Translations under genes and position numbers: made by a program | Assembly: GCF_002899825.2 (NCBI RefSeq) | Contig: NZ_PPED02000003.1 | Coordinates: forward strand, 328,263 to 392,262 | Reading direction: 5' to 3' | Source: Chryseobacterium phosphatilyticum | Lineage (GTDB): Bacteria > Bacteroidota > Bacteroidia > Flavobacteriales > Weeksellaceae | Length of the DNA stretch: 64,000 nt | The notes under the pieces: model-generated | Database searches by the model: none | Seen by the model: the letters and a program-made list of their open reading frames with translations, nothing else | Told to the model about the DNA's origin: nothing | In this document: piece by piece, positions 1-7,609 of the stretch | Numbering within the stretch: the first letter of the stretch is position 1 | Layout of the letters: each line of letters starts with the position of its first letter

Positions 1-38
1 CACTTTTTGTAGAAAACTAATATACAAAATTGGTCATT

Positions 39-62
39 AAAAAAGAGACCCTAAGGTCTCTT
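39..62 (-). terminator. Terminator of grpE-dnaJ operon
   Basis: An 8-bp inverted repeat (AAGAGACC / GGTCTCTT, loop CTAA) lies just past the dnaJ stop. Read on the minus strand it is followed by a T run, as expected for an intrinsic terminator. Confidence 0.85.
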
Positions 63-65
63 GTA

Positions 66-1187
66 TTAATTGAATAAATCTTTTACTTTATCAAAAAAAG
101 TTTTTTCCTTTCCGGACGGTTCTGCAACCATTTCTCCGCTGGACATTTGCTTTTCGAAGAAATCTTTTTGATCTTTCGTAAGCTTCTGTGGAGTCCATAC
201 ATTGATGTGAATAAACATATCACCTTTTCCATAGCTGTCAATACTAGGAAGTCCTTTGCCGGCAAGTCTCAGGATTTTTCCGGATTGTGTTCCCGGATCA
301 ACCGTAATTTTTACTTTTCCGCCTACGGTAGGAATTTCTTTCTTAGTTCCTAAAGCTGCTTCAGCAAATGAAACATACAATTCCTGGTGAAGATTATCGC
401 CTTCTCTTTTGATTGTTTGGTCTACTTCCTCTTCAATAATCACCAACAGATCTCCGGGAGTTCCTCCAAAAGGAGCATCATTCCCTTTTCCTCTTACATT
501 AAGCTGAATTCCATCTCTGGCTCCTGCCGGAATGTTGATTGTGATTTCCTCTTCATCTTTTACCAAACCTTGTGCATTGGCACCAGCCGGAATTTTATCT
601 GCAACTTTTCCGATTCCCTGACAAGTAGAACATGTTGTTTGAGTCTGCATCTGACCAAACATTGTATTCATTACTTTCAATTGAACACCGGAACCGTTAC
701 ACGTAGGACATGTTTTTGAAGTGGCACCTTCGGCCATCTTCATTTTTTTTACTTTAATGGTTTTGTGAGTTCCGTTTACCATTTCCTCAAGATTCAGCTT
801 GATTCTGATTCTTAAATTAGAACCTTTCACCTGCTGGCGTCCTCCGCCACCACCACCGAATCCACCGAAACCACCACCACCGAAAATATCTCCAAACTGG
901 CTGAAAATATCCTCCATGTTCATTCCGCCTCCGAAGCCACCACCTCCGAAACCGCCATTTCCTCCCATTCCGGCATGGCCGAACTGGTCATATCTTGCAC
1001 GTTTCTGATCGTCGCTTAATACCTCATAGGCCTCAGCTGCTTCTTTAAATTTTTCTTCAGCCTCTTTGTCGCCTGGATTTTTATCCGGGTGATACTTGAT
1101 GGCCATTTTACGGTATGACTTCTTTATTTCGTCGGATGATGCAGATTTACTGATCTCGAGAACCTCGTAATAATCTCTTTTTGACAT
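66..1187 (-). CDS. dnaJ: Chaperone protein DnaJ (Hsp40)
   Basis: Cytoplasmic co-chaperone that stimulates DnaK ATPase activity and delivers unfolded clients. The 373 residues show a J domain with HPD at 33-35, a long Gly/Phe-rich linker (about 70-117), a shortened cysteine-rich region, and the C-terminal substrate-binding beta domains. Only two CxxCxGxG-type motifs are present (C160/C163 and C186/C189). The first and fourth repeats of the classical four are missing, so one zinc centre remains instead of two. My recollection is that other flavobacterial DnaJ proteins look the same. It lies 102 bp after grpE on the same strand and probably shares its transcript. Identification is secure. Confidence 0.98.
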   Translation of the reverse strand: MSKRDYYEVLEISKSASSDEIKKSYRKMAIKYHPDKNPGDKEAEEKFKEAAEAYEVLSDDQKRARYDQFGHAGMGGNGGFGGGGFGGGMNMEDIFSQFGDIFGGGGFGGFGGGGGGRQQVKGSNLRIRIKLNLEEMVNGTHKTIKVKKMKMAEGATSKTCPTCNGSGVQLKVMNTMFGQMQTQTTCSTCQGIGKVADKIPAGANAQGLVKDEEEITINIPAGARDGIQLNVRGKGNDAPFGGTPGDLLVIIEEEVDQTIKREGDNLHQELYVSFAEAALGTKKEIPTVGGKVKITVDPGTQSGKILRLAGKGLPSIDSYGKGDMFIHINVWTPQKLTKDQKDFFEKQMSSGEMVAEPSGKEKTFFDKVKDLFN

Positions 1188-1289
1188 GACAATGTTATAA
1201 TTGATTATTGATAAATGATAAAAGATATTTTAAAATTTAATAAGTGAAATATTCATCCATTATCACTCATCATTTATCATTTATGAATT

Positions 1290-1826
1290 TTAGTTTCCTG
1301 TTACTACTTTTGCAAAACGAATTACTTTATCACTTAAAGTATATCCTGTTTCAATAACGTCTACAATTTTTCCTTTTAAGTCTTCTGATGGGGCAGGGAT
1401 TTGAGTGATAGCCTCATGGAAATCAACGTTAAAACTGTCACCAGCTTTTACCTCCATTGCCTGTAGTCCTTTTTCAGTAAGTTTATTTTTGAATTTCTGA
1501 TAGATCAATTCTACTCCTTGTAAATCAGCCGCATTTCCGTTTTTAGCAATTTCTTTTAATGCTCTTTCAAAATCATCTAAAACCCCCAACATAGAAACCA
1601 TCATGTCCTGATTGGCATATTGGAAGAATTCCATCTTTTCTTTAGACGTTCTTTTTTTATAGTTTTCGAATTCAGCATACAATCTGATGTAACGGTCTTT
1701 TTCTTCTGCCAAAAGTTCCTCAGCAGAAGGAGTTGCTGTCACATTGTCCTGAGATGTTGCTTCGTTCTGAACATTGTTTTCTTCCTGATTATTGATGCTT
1801 TCTTCGTTAATATCCTGGTTTTCCAT
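1290..1826 (-). CDS. grpE: Nucleotide exchange factor GrpE
   Basis: GrpE releases ADP from DnaK and so resets the DnaK-DnaJ cycle in the cytoplasm. The 178-residue protein has an acidic, Asn/Glu-rich disordered N-terminus (1-40), a long helix including the family-like stretch RLYAEFENYKKR, and a C-terminal beta domain ending in a typical GYTLSDKVIRFAKV-type sequence. Length is normal for the family. It precedes dnaJ on the minus strand. An imperfect inverted repeat (about 1211-1222 with 1273-1284) lies between them. No CIRCE element is visible upstream. Confidence 0.96.
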   Translation of the reverse strand: MENQDINEESINNQEENNVQNEATSQDNVTATPSAEELLAEEKDRYIRLYAEFENYKKRTSKEKMEFFQYANQDMMVSMLGVLDDFERALKEIAKNGNAADLQGVELIYQKFKNKLTEKGLQAMEVKAGDSFNVDFHEAITQIPAPSEDLKGKIVDVIETGYTLSDKVIRFAKVVTGN

Positions 1827-1932
1827 AATTCAATATTTATTTACTGAATTGTTTGACAAAAGGTCTGCCAAATGAAAAAATCAGGACATTAAGGCAGAGA
1901 ATGAAAATTGAAAGTTGAAAATTTTGATGTTT

Positions 1933-3270
1933 TTATTGTTCTCCGGTAAATGTCTGGTATAACAGATATAGATTTAAAATAATGATAATAAAAGAAATAA
2001 TCCAGACACAAACTTTTAAGAAAGGCTTGTTAACAAATTCGCCCATTTTGGCTTTATCATTGGTAAACATCACCAATGGAACTACGGCAAAACTTAATTG
2101 CATAGACAAAATAACCTGACTTAAAACCAATAATTCTGTTGTCCCTTTCTCACCATAAAGAATAGCAACGATTAATGCAGGAATAACAGCAATAAGTCTC
2201 GTAATTAATCTTCTTAGCCAAGGTTTAAGTCTGATGTTAAGAAAACCTTCCATTACAATCTGCCCGGCAAGAGTTCCGGTAAGTGTTGAATTTTGTCCTG
2301 ATGCCAATAAGGCAATAGCAAACGCAATACTCGCCATAGAAGCTCCCAAAATAGGGGTCAGCATTTTATAGGCATCGTGAATATCTGCCACATGCTCATT
2401 CCCTGTAGTATGGAATGTGGCAGCTGCCAGGATTAATATCGCTCCATTGATGAGAAAAGCCAGCATTAATGATACAGTACTGTCTAAAGTAGCAAATTTG
2501 ATAGCCTCCTTTTTTCCCTCTCTGTCACGGGTATAATCACGGGTCTGAATAATACTGCTGTGAAGGTATAGATTGTGGGGCATTACGGTTGCTCCAAGAA
2601 TTCCGATTGCAATGTATAGCATTGCCGGATTCTGAATAATTTCTTTTTGAGGAACCAATCCTCCAAGGATTTCATTGAAGGCAGGTCTTGAAATGACAAT
2701 TTCGTAGGCAAAGCATGCCAGAATAATAAAGATAAGACCACCCACGATACTTTCTATCCATCGGAACCCTTTTGCCTGAAGTAAAAGGATGACCAAAACA
2801 TCCACAGTCGTGATTACAATTCCCCAGGTAAGAGGGATATGGAATAATAAATTGAGGGCAATAGCAGAACCTATCACCTCGGCAAGGTCACAGGCGGCAA
2901 TGGCTATCTCGCATAATATCCAGAGAATAAAATTGGTCGTAGGACTAAAGTGGTCCCGGCAGGCCTGGGCTAAGTCTCTTTCTGTAACAACGCCCAGTTT
3001 TACCGATAAATGCTGCAAAACCATGGCAAAAATATTGGAAATTAGAATCACTGAAAGAAGGGTATACCCAAATTGAGCCCCTCCGGCAATATCAGTAGCC
3101 CAGTTCCCGGGATCCATATATCCCACAGCAATCATTAAACCAGGGCCTGTAAATGCCAGATATTTTCTCCAGAATGATCCGTTCTTAGGAACTTTTATGG
3201 ATGAATAAACCTCTGATAATGAATGGTCTGTTTTATCTCGTCGCCAAGCGCTTTTTAAATTGAAATTCAT
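1933..3270 (-). CDS. mntH: Nramp family divalent metal transporter (MntH-like)
   Basis: Inner-membrane proton-coupled importer of Mn2+ (and Fe2+) of the Nramp family. The 445-residue protein has about 11 hydrophobic segments. The metal-binding unwound helices are recognisable: DPGN in TM1 (about residues 53-56) and MPHNLYLHSS in TM6. Length is normal. It is monocistronic by context. A TAAATTTG promoter box lies just upstream, overlapped by a TGTTAG-N6-CTAACA dyad, which suggests control by a metal-sensing repressor of the MntR/DtxR type (inference). Substrate is assigned by family only. Confidence 0.93.
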   Translation of the reverse strand: MNFNLKSAWRRDKTDHSLSEVYSSIKVPKNGSFWRKYLAFTGPGLMIAVGYMDPGNWATDIAGGAQFGYTLLSVILISNIFAMVLQHLSVKLGVVTERDLAQACRDHFSPTTNFILWILCEIAIAACDLAEVIGSAIALNLLFHIPLTWGIVITTVDVLVILLLQAKGFRWIESIVGGLIFIILACFAYEIVISRPAFNEILGGLVPQKEIIQNPAMLYIAIGILGATVMPHNLYLHSSIIQTRDYTRDREGKKEAIKFATLDSTVSLMLAFLINGAILILAAATFHTTGNEHVADIHDAYKMLTPILGASMASIAFAIALLASGQNSTLTGTLAGQIVMEGFLNIRLKPWLRRLITRLIAVIPALIVAILYGEKGTTELLVLSQVILSMQLSFAVVPLVMFTNDKAKMGEFVNKPFLKVCVWIISFIIIILNLYLLYQTFTGEQ

Positions 3271-3273
3271 AAA

Positions 3274-3291
3274 TGTTAGAAATGACTAACA
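3274..3291 (-). promoter_or_regulatory. Putative operator dyad before mntH
   Basis: TGTTAG, six bases, CTAACA: a perfect 6-bp dyad 3 bp upstream of the mntH start codon, overlapping the edge of the -7 box and the expected transcription start. The position fits a repressor site. Assignment to a metal regulator is inferred from the downstream gene. Confidence 0.5.
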
Positions 3292-3318
3292 AATTTAATT
3301 AAATAAATGTAAACACAA
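3290..3318 (-). promoter_or_regulatory. mntH promoter (Bacteroidota type)
   Basis: On the minus strand TAAATTTG (3297 to 3290) matches the Bacteroidota -7 consensus TAnnTTTG, with TTG (3318 to 3316) 18 nt upstream as a -33 element. Transcription would start near 3284, about 14 nt before the ATG. Confidence 0.6.
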
Positions 3319-3331
3319 AAATCAAAGCAAG

Positions 3332-3361
3332 AAAAAATCCCGGAAAACACTTTCCGGGATT
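3332..3361 (-). terminator. Terminator after DUF937-OmpA gene
   Basis: Inverted repeat AATCCCGGAAA / TTTCCGGGATT with a 3-nt loop, followed on the minus strand by a T run. It lies about 22 bp past the stop codon of the gene at 3384. Confidence 0.88.
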
Positions 3362-3383
3362 CTATTTTTATTGATTCTAAAGA

Positions 3384-4718
3384 TTATTTAGCGAATCTTA
3401 CAGACATTTTTCTGTCCGCAGCTCTTTCAGCATCAGAAGCTTTAGCGTCTACTTTAGCAAATTTGCTACCGTATCCTTCTGCTCCTAATACTTGTGCTCC
3501 AACTCCTGCTTTTCCTAAAGCAGCTTTAATAAAATCAGCTCTTGCCTGAGATAATTTTACGTTAGAAGCTTCGTTTCCTGTTTTATCGGTATACCCTCCG
3601 ATTTTGATTTTAGCATCCGGGAAAGCTTTAAGGATAGCTACTAAGTTATCCAATTGCCCTTGTGAACCTGTTTCCAGATCAGTAGAGCTTCCCATTTTGA
3701 AGTTAACATGGTCGAAATCGTACCATTTATCCTTCAGCGCTGAATCATCAGCTGCATTTTTATAACCGTCAGATTTCAGGAAGGCAATCATCTGATCTTC
3801 CATACCACCTTTATACCCTTTTAACATCACACCGTTAAGGTCAATGTTTTCATCGGTTTTAGCTGCAGGTGCTGTAGTTGTAGCAGATGGAGTGGTTGTA
3901 GCAGAAGAATCAACAGAAGATCCGGCTGTTCCTGTAGAATCAGTGGTCGTTGTTGTCGTGGTCGTCTGCTTTTTCTCACATTGCTTCCAAAGGAAATATC
4001 CGGCTGCAATTAACAATAAAAGCGGAAGTAACCATTTCCAGATTGATCCTCCGCCTTGATTGTTATTATTGTTGTTATTAAATTGCTCTCTAATCTCTCT
4101 TGCTCCTTCAGAAACATTTTCTCTAGCTGTTGCAACACCTTCAGCGATGTTATCTTTAGCTGTAGAAGTTACCGAAGAAACAGTTTCCTTAGCCTGTCCA
4201 AACCAATTCTCAGCTCCTAATCCAAAGGAAGCTAAAGAAAGACCTGCCGGCAATAAAGAAGAGATAATGCCTTTCTGGTCATTCAGTAAGCTGGAAATAC
4301 CTGAAGCGCCCAAATTATTGTCTGCTGCGTACTTTCCTACAGTGCCTACCGTCGCTCCGGTTACCAGATTTAACAAAGAACCTGCAGAGTTATTGCTGAT
4401 TCCTGAAAAACTGGCAATGGAGTTTACTAATCCTCCTATCTTATCTCCAAATAGTGAAGATAATAAACCGGTAATAATAGGATTGTTAGATGATCCACCT
4501 AATAAATTTCCTAGAATTCCACTTGAAGAGGCTTTCGTAATAGCATCCACAACCCCAGGGTTGTCTGCGCTATTGGCTAATCCACCCACTACAGCAGGCA
4601 ATAAGCCACCAATTGCTTTAGAGATTCCTGATTCACTTTCTCCAAACTGTGATGCAGCCTGTGAAACCAAAGCGGGACCTAATTGTCCTTTAATTAAATC
4701 AATGACATTTAAAGACAT
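3384..4718 (-). CDS. DUF937 / OmpA-like domain membrane protein
   Basis: Probable envelope protein that binds peptidoglycan through its C-terminal OmpA-like domain. The 444 residues begin with a DUF937 (YidB-like) domain (1 to about 165) with no signal peptide. Then come an amphipathic linker, a poly-Asn run (214-220), one transmembrane helix (about 226-244), a Thr/Ser/Ala-rich linker (252-290), and an OmpA domain (about 330-444) containing the motif GGYTDKTGNEASNVKLSQ. The inferred topology is DUF937 in the cytoplasm and OmpA in the periplasm, anchored in the inner membrane. It has its own terminator, so it is probably a single-gene unit. Domain calls are confident; the cellular role is not known. 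Confidence 0.88.
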   Translation of the reverse strand: MSLNVIDLIKGQLGPALVSQAASQFGESESGISKAIGGLLPAVVGGLANSADNPGVVDAITKASSSGILGNLLGGSSNNPIITGLLSSLFGDKIGGLVNSIASFSGISNNSAGSLLNLVTGATVGTVGKYAADNNLGASGISSLLNDQKGIISSLLPAGLSLASFGLGAENWFGQAKETVSSVTSTAKDNIAEGVATARENVSEGAREIREQFNNNNNNNQGGGSIWKWLLPLLLLIAAGYFLWKQCEKKQTTTTTTTTDSTGTAGSSVDSSATTTPSATTTAPAAKTDENIDLNGVMLKGYKGGMEDQMIAFLKSDGYKNAADDSALKDKWYDFDHVNFKMGSSTDLETGSQGQLDNLVAILKAFPDAKIKIGGYTDKTGNEASNVKLSQARADFIKAALGKAGVGAQVLGAEGYGSKFAKVDAKASDAERAADRKMSVRFAK

Positions 4719-4834
4719 AATAAATTTTTTTAGATTAATGTTGAGATAAATTTAAACAAAAATCTGTCCAAATGTCACTTTTTTTTGAATATTTCTTTAA
4801 AAATTAATGAAGTTTTTAAAAATTATTAAAATTT

Positions 4835-6310
4835 TTAATACGCTTTTGCGAATAATACACGTCTTTTCGACGGTTTTCCAGAGATAAGGGAAATCCCTTC
4901 TTCTATATCATTATCTAAAGGAATACATCTGATAGTAGCCTTGGTTTCATTTTTAATCTGCTCTTCTTCTTCTTCCGTACCATCCCAATGTGCATAGATG
5001 AAACCTCCTTTTTCTTCTAAAACCTTTTTGAACTCTTCATAAGAATCTACTTTCGTAATATTTTCTTTTCTGAAGTTGAACGCTTTATTATAAATATCCT
5101 GCTGGATTGTTTTTAATAATTCTTCAATATAAGAGTCCAGGCCTTCAATAGAACGAACTTCTTTGGTAAGGTTGTCTCTTCTTGCAATTTCTACAGAGTT
5201 ATTTTCAAGATCTCTTGGTCCCATTGCAATTCTTACAGGAACACCTTTTAATTCATACTCTGCAAACTTCCATCCCGGTTTATTCTGGGTGTCATTATCA
5301 AATTTCACAGAAATACCTTTCGCTTTGAGCTTTGCCTGAATATCCAAAGCTACCTCACTGATCTGGTTAAGCTGCTCTTCTCCTTTAAAGATAGGAACGA
5401 TAACCACCTGAATCGGTGCCAGTGTTGGAGGTAATACTAATCCGAAATCATCAGAGTGAGTCATAATCAAAGCTCCCATTAAACGGGTTGAGGTTCCCCA
5501 TGATGTTGCCCATGCATGTTCTATTTTACCTTCTTTGTTGGTGAATTTTACATCAAATGCTTTTGCAAAATTCTGGCCCAGGAAGTGAGAGGTTCCTGCC
5601 TGAAGTGCTTTTCCATCCTGCATTAATGCTTCAATACAATAGGTTTCGTCGGCACCGGCAAATCTCTCGGAAGGAGTTTTCAATCCCTGAACAACAGGTA
5701 TTGCCATGAAGTTTTCAGCAAAATCTGCATAGACTTTGTTCATTTTTTCTGCTTCTTCGATAGCTTCATCTTTTGTAGCGTGAGCTGTATGCCCTTCCTG
5801 CCATAAAAATTCTGCTGTTCTCAGAAACAGACGTGTTCTCATTTCCCAACGTACAACATTTGCCCATTGGTTGATTAATATAGGTAAATCTCTGTAAGAT
5901 TGAATCCAGTTTTTATACGTATTCCAGATGATTGCTTCAGAAGTAGGACGAACAATCAGTTCTTCTTCCAGTTTAGCATCCGGATCTACAATTAGTTTGG
6001 AAGGATTATCAGGGTCAGTTTTCAATCTGTAGTGAGTGACAACAGCACACTCCTTTGCAAAACCTTCTGCATTCTTTTCCTCGGCCTCAAACAAGCTTTT
6101 GGGCACAAAAAGCGGGAAGTATGCGTTAACGTGACCTGTTTCTTTGAATTTTCTATCCATTTCATCACGCATTTTTTCCCAGATTGCATAACCATATGGT
6201 TTGATGACCATACATCCACGCACACCTGAATTTTCAGCTAAATCAGCTTTTACAACCAGCTCATTATACCATTTGCTGTAATCTTCGCTTCTTGAGGTTA
6301 ATTTTGCCAT
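4835..6310 (-). CDS. proS: Prolyl-tRNA synthetase, archaeal/eukaryal-like type
   Basis: Charges tRNA-Pro with proline in the cytoplasm. At 491 residues it lacks the large editing insertion of the E. coli type and has the C-terminal extension ending in Tyr (LFAKAY), as in archaeal-style ProRS. Class II features visible include [15 protein letters not shown] near the N-terminus, RPTSEAI (motif 2 region), [20 protein letters not shown], and a [12 protein letters not shown] motif 3 region. This ProRS type is usual in Bacteroidota. It is divergent from the lipoprotein gene at 6454, with a 143-bp shared control region. Confidence 0.97.
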   Translation of the reverse strand: MAKLTSRSEDYSKWYNELVVKADLAENSGVRGCMVIKPYGYAIWEKMRDEMDRKFKETGHVNAYFPLFVPKSLFEAEEKNAEGFAKECAVVTHYRLKTDPDNPSKLIVDPDAKLEEELIVRPTSEAIIWNTYKNWIQSYRDLPILINQWANVVRWEMRTRLFLRTAEFLWQEGHTAHATKDEAIEEAEKMNKVYADFAENFMAIPVVQGLKTPSERFAGADETYCIEALMQDGKALQAGTSHFLGQNFAKAFDVKFTNKEGKIEHAWATSWGTSTRLMGALIMTHSDDFGLVLPPTLAPIQVVIVPIFKGEEQLNQISEVALDIQAKLKAKGISVKFDNDTQNKPGWKFAEYELKGVPVRIAMGPRDLENNSVEIARRDNLTKEVRSIEGLDSYIEELLKTIQQDIYNKAFNFRKENITKVDSYEEFKKVLEEKGGFIYAHWDGTEEEEEQIKNETKATIRCIPLDNDIEEGISLISGKPSKRRVLFAKAY

Positions 6311-6360
6311 TATCTTTTAAAATTTTTTAACTTTTGTACAATATTGTTATCTAAAAATAA

Positions 6361-6381
6361 AAATCTATTTTTGATAGATTT
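6361..6381 (-). repeat. Hairpin in the proS leader
   Basis: Perfect 8-bp inverted repeat AAATCTAT / ATAGATTT with a 5-nt loop. On the minus strand it is followed by a T-rich stretch inside the likely proS leader, so it could be a weak attenuator. It is all A/T-rich and may be chance. Confidence 0.3.
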
Positions 6382-6392
6382 TCTTACCAGTA

Positions 6393-6413
6393 TTTTGGTA
6401 CATTTTTGGTACA
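6393..6413 (+). repeat. Direct repeat TTTTGGTACA in intergenic region
   Basis: TTTTGGTACA occurs at 6393-6402 and again at 6404-6413, an 11-bp period (one helical turn), between divergent proS and the lipoprotein gene. This could be a tandem binding site for a regulator. No known regulator is recognised. Confidence 0.35.
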
Positions 6414-6418
6414 GATTG

Positions 6419-6426
6419 CAAATATA
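6419..6426 (-). promoter_or_regulatory. Possible proS -7 promoter box
   Basis: TATATTTG on the minus strand matches TAnnTTTG. It would give a leader of about 100 nt for proS, containing the hairpin at 6361-6381. No clear -33 element was confirmed. Confidence 0.4.
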
Positions 6427-6453
6427 ATTTAAATTAAAAATTTTTACGTTATC

Positions 6454-7578
6454 ATGAAAAGAAATATACATAAAAATTTGCTTGGCTTGTTAAGATCTAA
6501 AGGGATTTTGGCAATCTCAGGCGGATTATTGCTTATGTCTTGTGGTGCTCAGATGGGAGGGTATAGCGAGACAGATGGGGTGTATTATGACCCCAACAAG
6601 GATACGCTGCCGGAAGGAGTGATCATCAATGGTGGCGGAAACAGAGTAGGTGACTATTACGACTACTATCAGGATTCTAATATAATCCAGAATGCACAAA
6701 CAAATTCAAGAGAACAACAAAATAAATACAATGAATGGGGAGGTACCGATCTGGGCTGGGGCAACAATGCAACAGACTCTGACTGGGGCTTATATGCAGG
6801 ATCACAAACCAACTATTATGATAATTCATGGGGATGGGGATCTCCATGGGGCTGGTACGGAGGTTATAGTCCATACTGGGGCATGAACCGCGGCTGGGGC
6901 TGGGGTATGGGTATGTCCTGGGGTTGGGGCGGATCATTCGGCTGGGGCTGGGGAGGCTCTTTTGGCTGGGGAAGTCCATACTGGGGATATTCTCCGTACT
7001 GGGGTGGATACTATGATCCGTTCTGGGGAGGATATTACGGAAATCCATACTGGGGATATGGTGGTGGTTATTGGGGACACAATTACTACAACAGACCATA
7101 TCATATGAGAAGCGGATCTGCAGGTGGTTTTGTTGGAAATCCGGGGATTGGTAGTGCTGTATACAGAACAAATACGGCCAACACGGGGTCCGGATTCAGA
7201 AATGGAAATAATAATGGCGGAGGTTTCAGAGATGGAAGTTCAGGAGGTTTCCGTCAAGGAAATTCCGGAGGATTCAGACAAGGGAACTCAGGAGGCTTTA
7301 GACAACAAGGGAATTCAGGAGGTTTCAGAGATGGAAGCTCAGGAGGTTTCCGACAAGGTAATTCCGGAGGATTCCGTAATTCTGTTCCACAATCAAGACC
7401 GGATTATAATTATCAGCAACCAAGAAACAACGGTGGTTTCAGATCTATGGATTCAGGAGGATTCAGATCAGGTAGTGGCTTTGGCGGCGGTAATAGCGGC
7501 GGAGGTGGCTTCAGAGGCGGTTCCGGCGGAGGCGGTGGAGGCTTCAGATCCGGTGGTGGTAGCGGTGGTTTCAGATAA
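6454..7578 (+). CDS. Trp/Gly/Tyr-rich lipoprotein with GGFR repeats
   Basis: Function unknown. The 374-residue protein has a lipoprotein signal peptide with lipobox LMSC (Cys30), so it should be anchored in a membrane, probably the outer one. Residues about 90-215 are very rich in Trp, Gly, Tyr and Ser with repeating WGWG / YWG / PYWG motifs. The rest is a basic Gly-rich tail with about a dozen GGFR units, many in the form GNSGGFRQ or DGSSGGFR. A homologue family is often found beside proS in flavobacteria. An OMPP1-like porin gene follows 31 bp downstream with no terminator between, so the two are probably co-transcribed. The composition suggests a cell-surface or aromatic-stacking matrix role (inference only). 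Confidence 0.85.
   Translation: MKRNIHKNLLGLLRSKGILAISGGLLLMSCGAQMGGYSETDGVYYDPNKDTLPEGVIINGGGNRVGDYYDYYQDSNIIQNAQTNSREQQNKYNEWGGTDLGWGNNATDSDWGLYAGSQTNYYDNSWGWGSPWGWYGGYSPYWGMNRGWGWGMGMSWGWGGSFGWGWGGSFGWGSPYWGYSPYWGGYYDPFWGGYYGNPYWGYGGGYWGHNYYNRPYHMRSGSAGGFVGNPGIGSAVYRTNTANTGSGFRNGNNNGGGFRDGSSGGFRQGNSGGFRQGNSGGFRQQGNSGGFRDGSSGGFRQGNSGGFRNSVPQSRPDYNYQQPRNNGGFRSMDSGGFRSGSGFGGGNSGGGGFRGGSGGGGGGFRSGGGSGGFR
7203..7575 (+). repeat. GGFR-encoding degenerate tandem repeats
   Basis: Units of about 24-27 bp with core GGAGG(T/A)TTC(A/C)G encode GGFR plus a short spacer such as QGNS or DGSS. They lie inside the lipoprotein gene, and the repeat number could vary by slippage or recombination. Confidence 0.75.
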
Positions 7579-7609
7579 TACTCAAATTTAAATAAACTAT
7601 TAAAAAATA

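Noticed and set aside
1211..1284. Imperfect inverted repeat between grpE and dnaJ as a CIRCE-like element
   Set aside because: A/T-only arms with a 50-nt loop and no match to the CIRCE consensus; probably composition.
4060..4749. 229-codon plus-strand ORF opposite the DUF937-OmpA gene
   Set aside because: Shadow of the real minus-strand gene. Low-complexity Leu/Pro-rich translation, no domain, and the opposite frame has clear DUF937 and OmpA motifs.
7124..7591. 155-codon plus-strand ORF overlapping the GGFR lipoprotein tail
   Set aside because: It is a frame-shifted reading of the GGFR repeats (EVSEMEVQEVS-type repeats) and the lipoprotein frame carries the signal peptide and continuous design.
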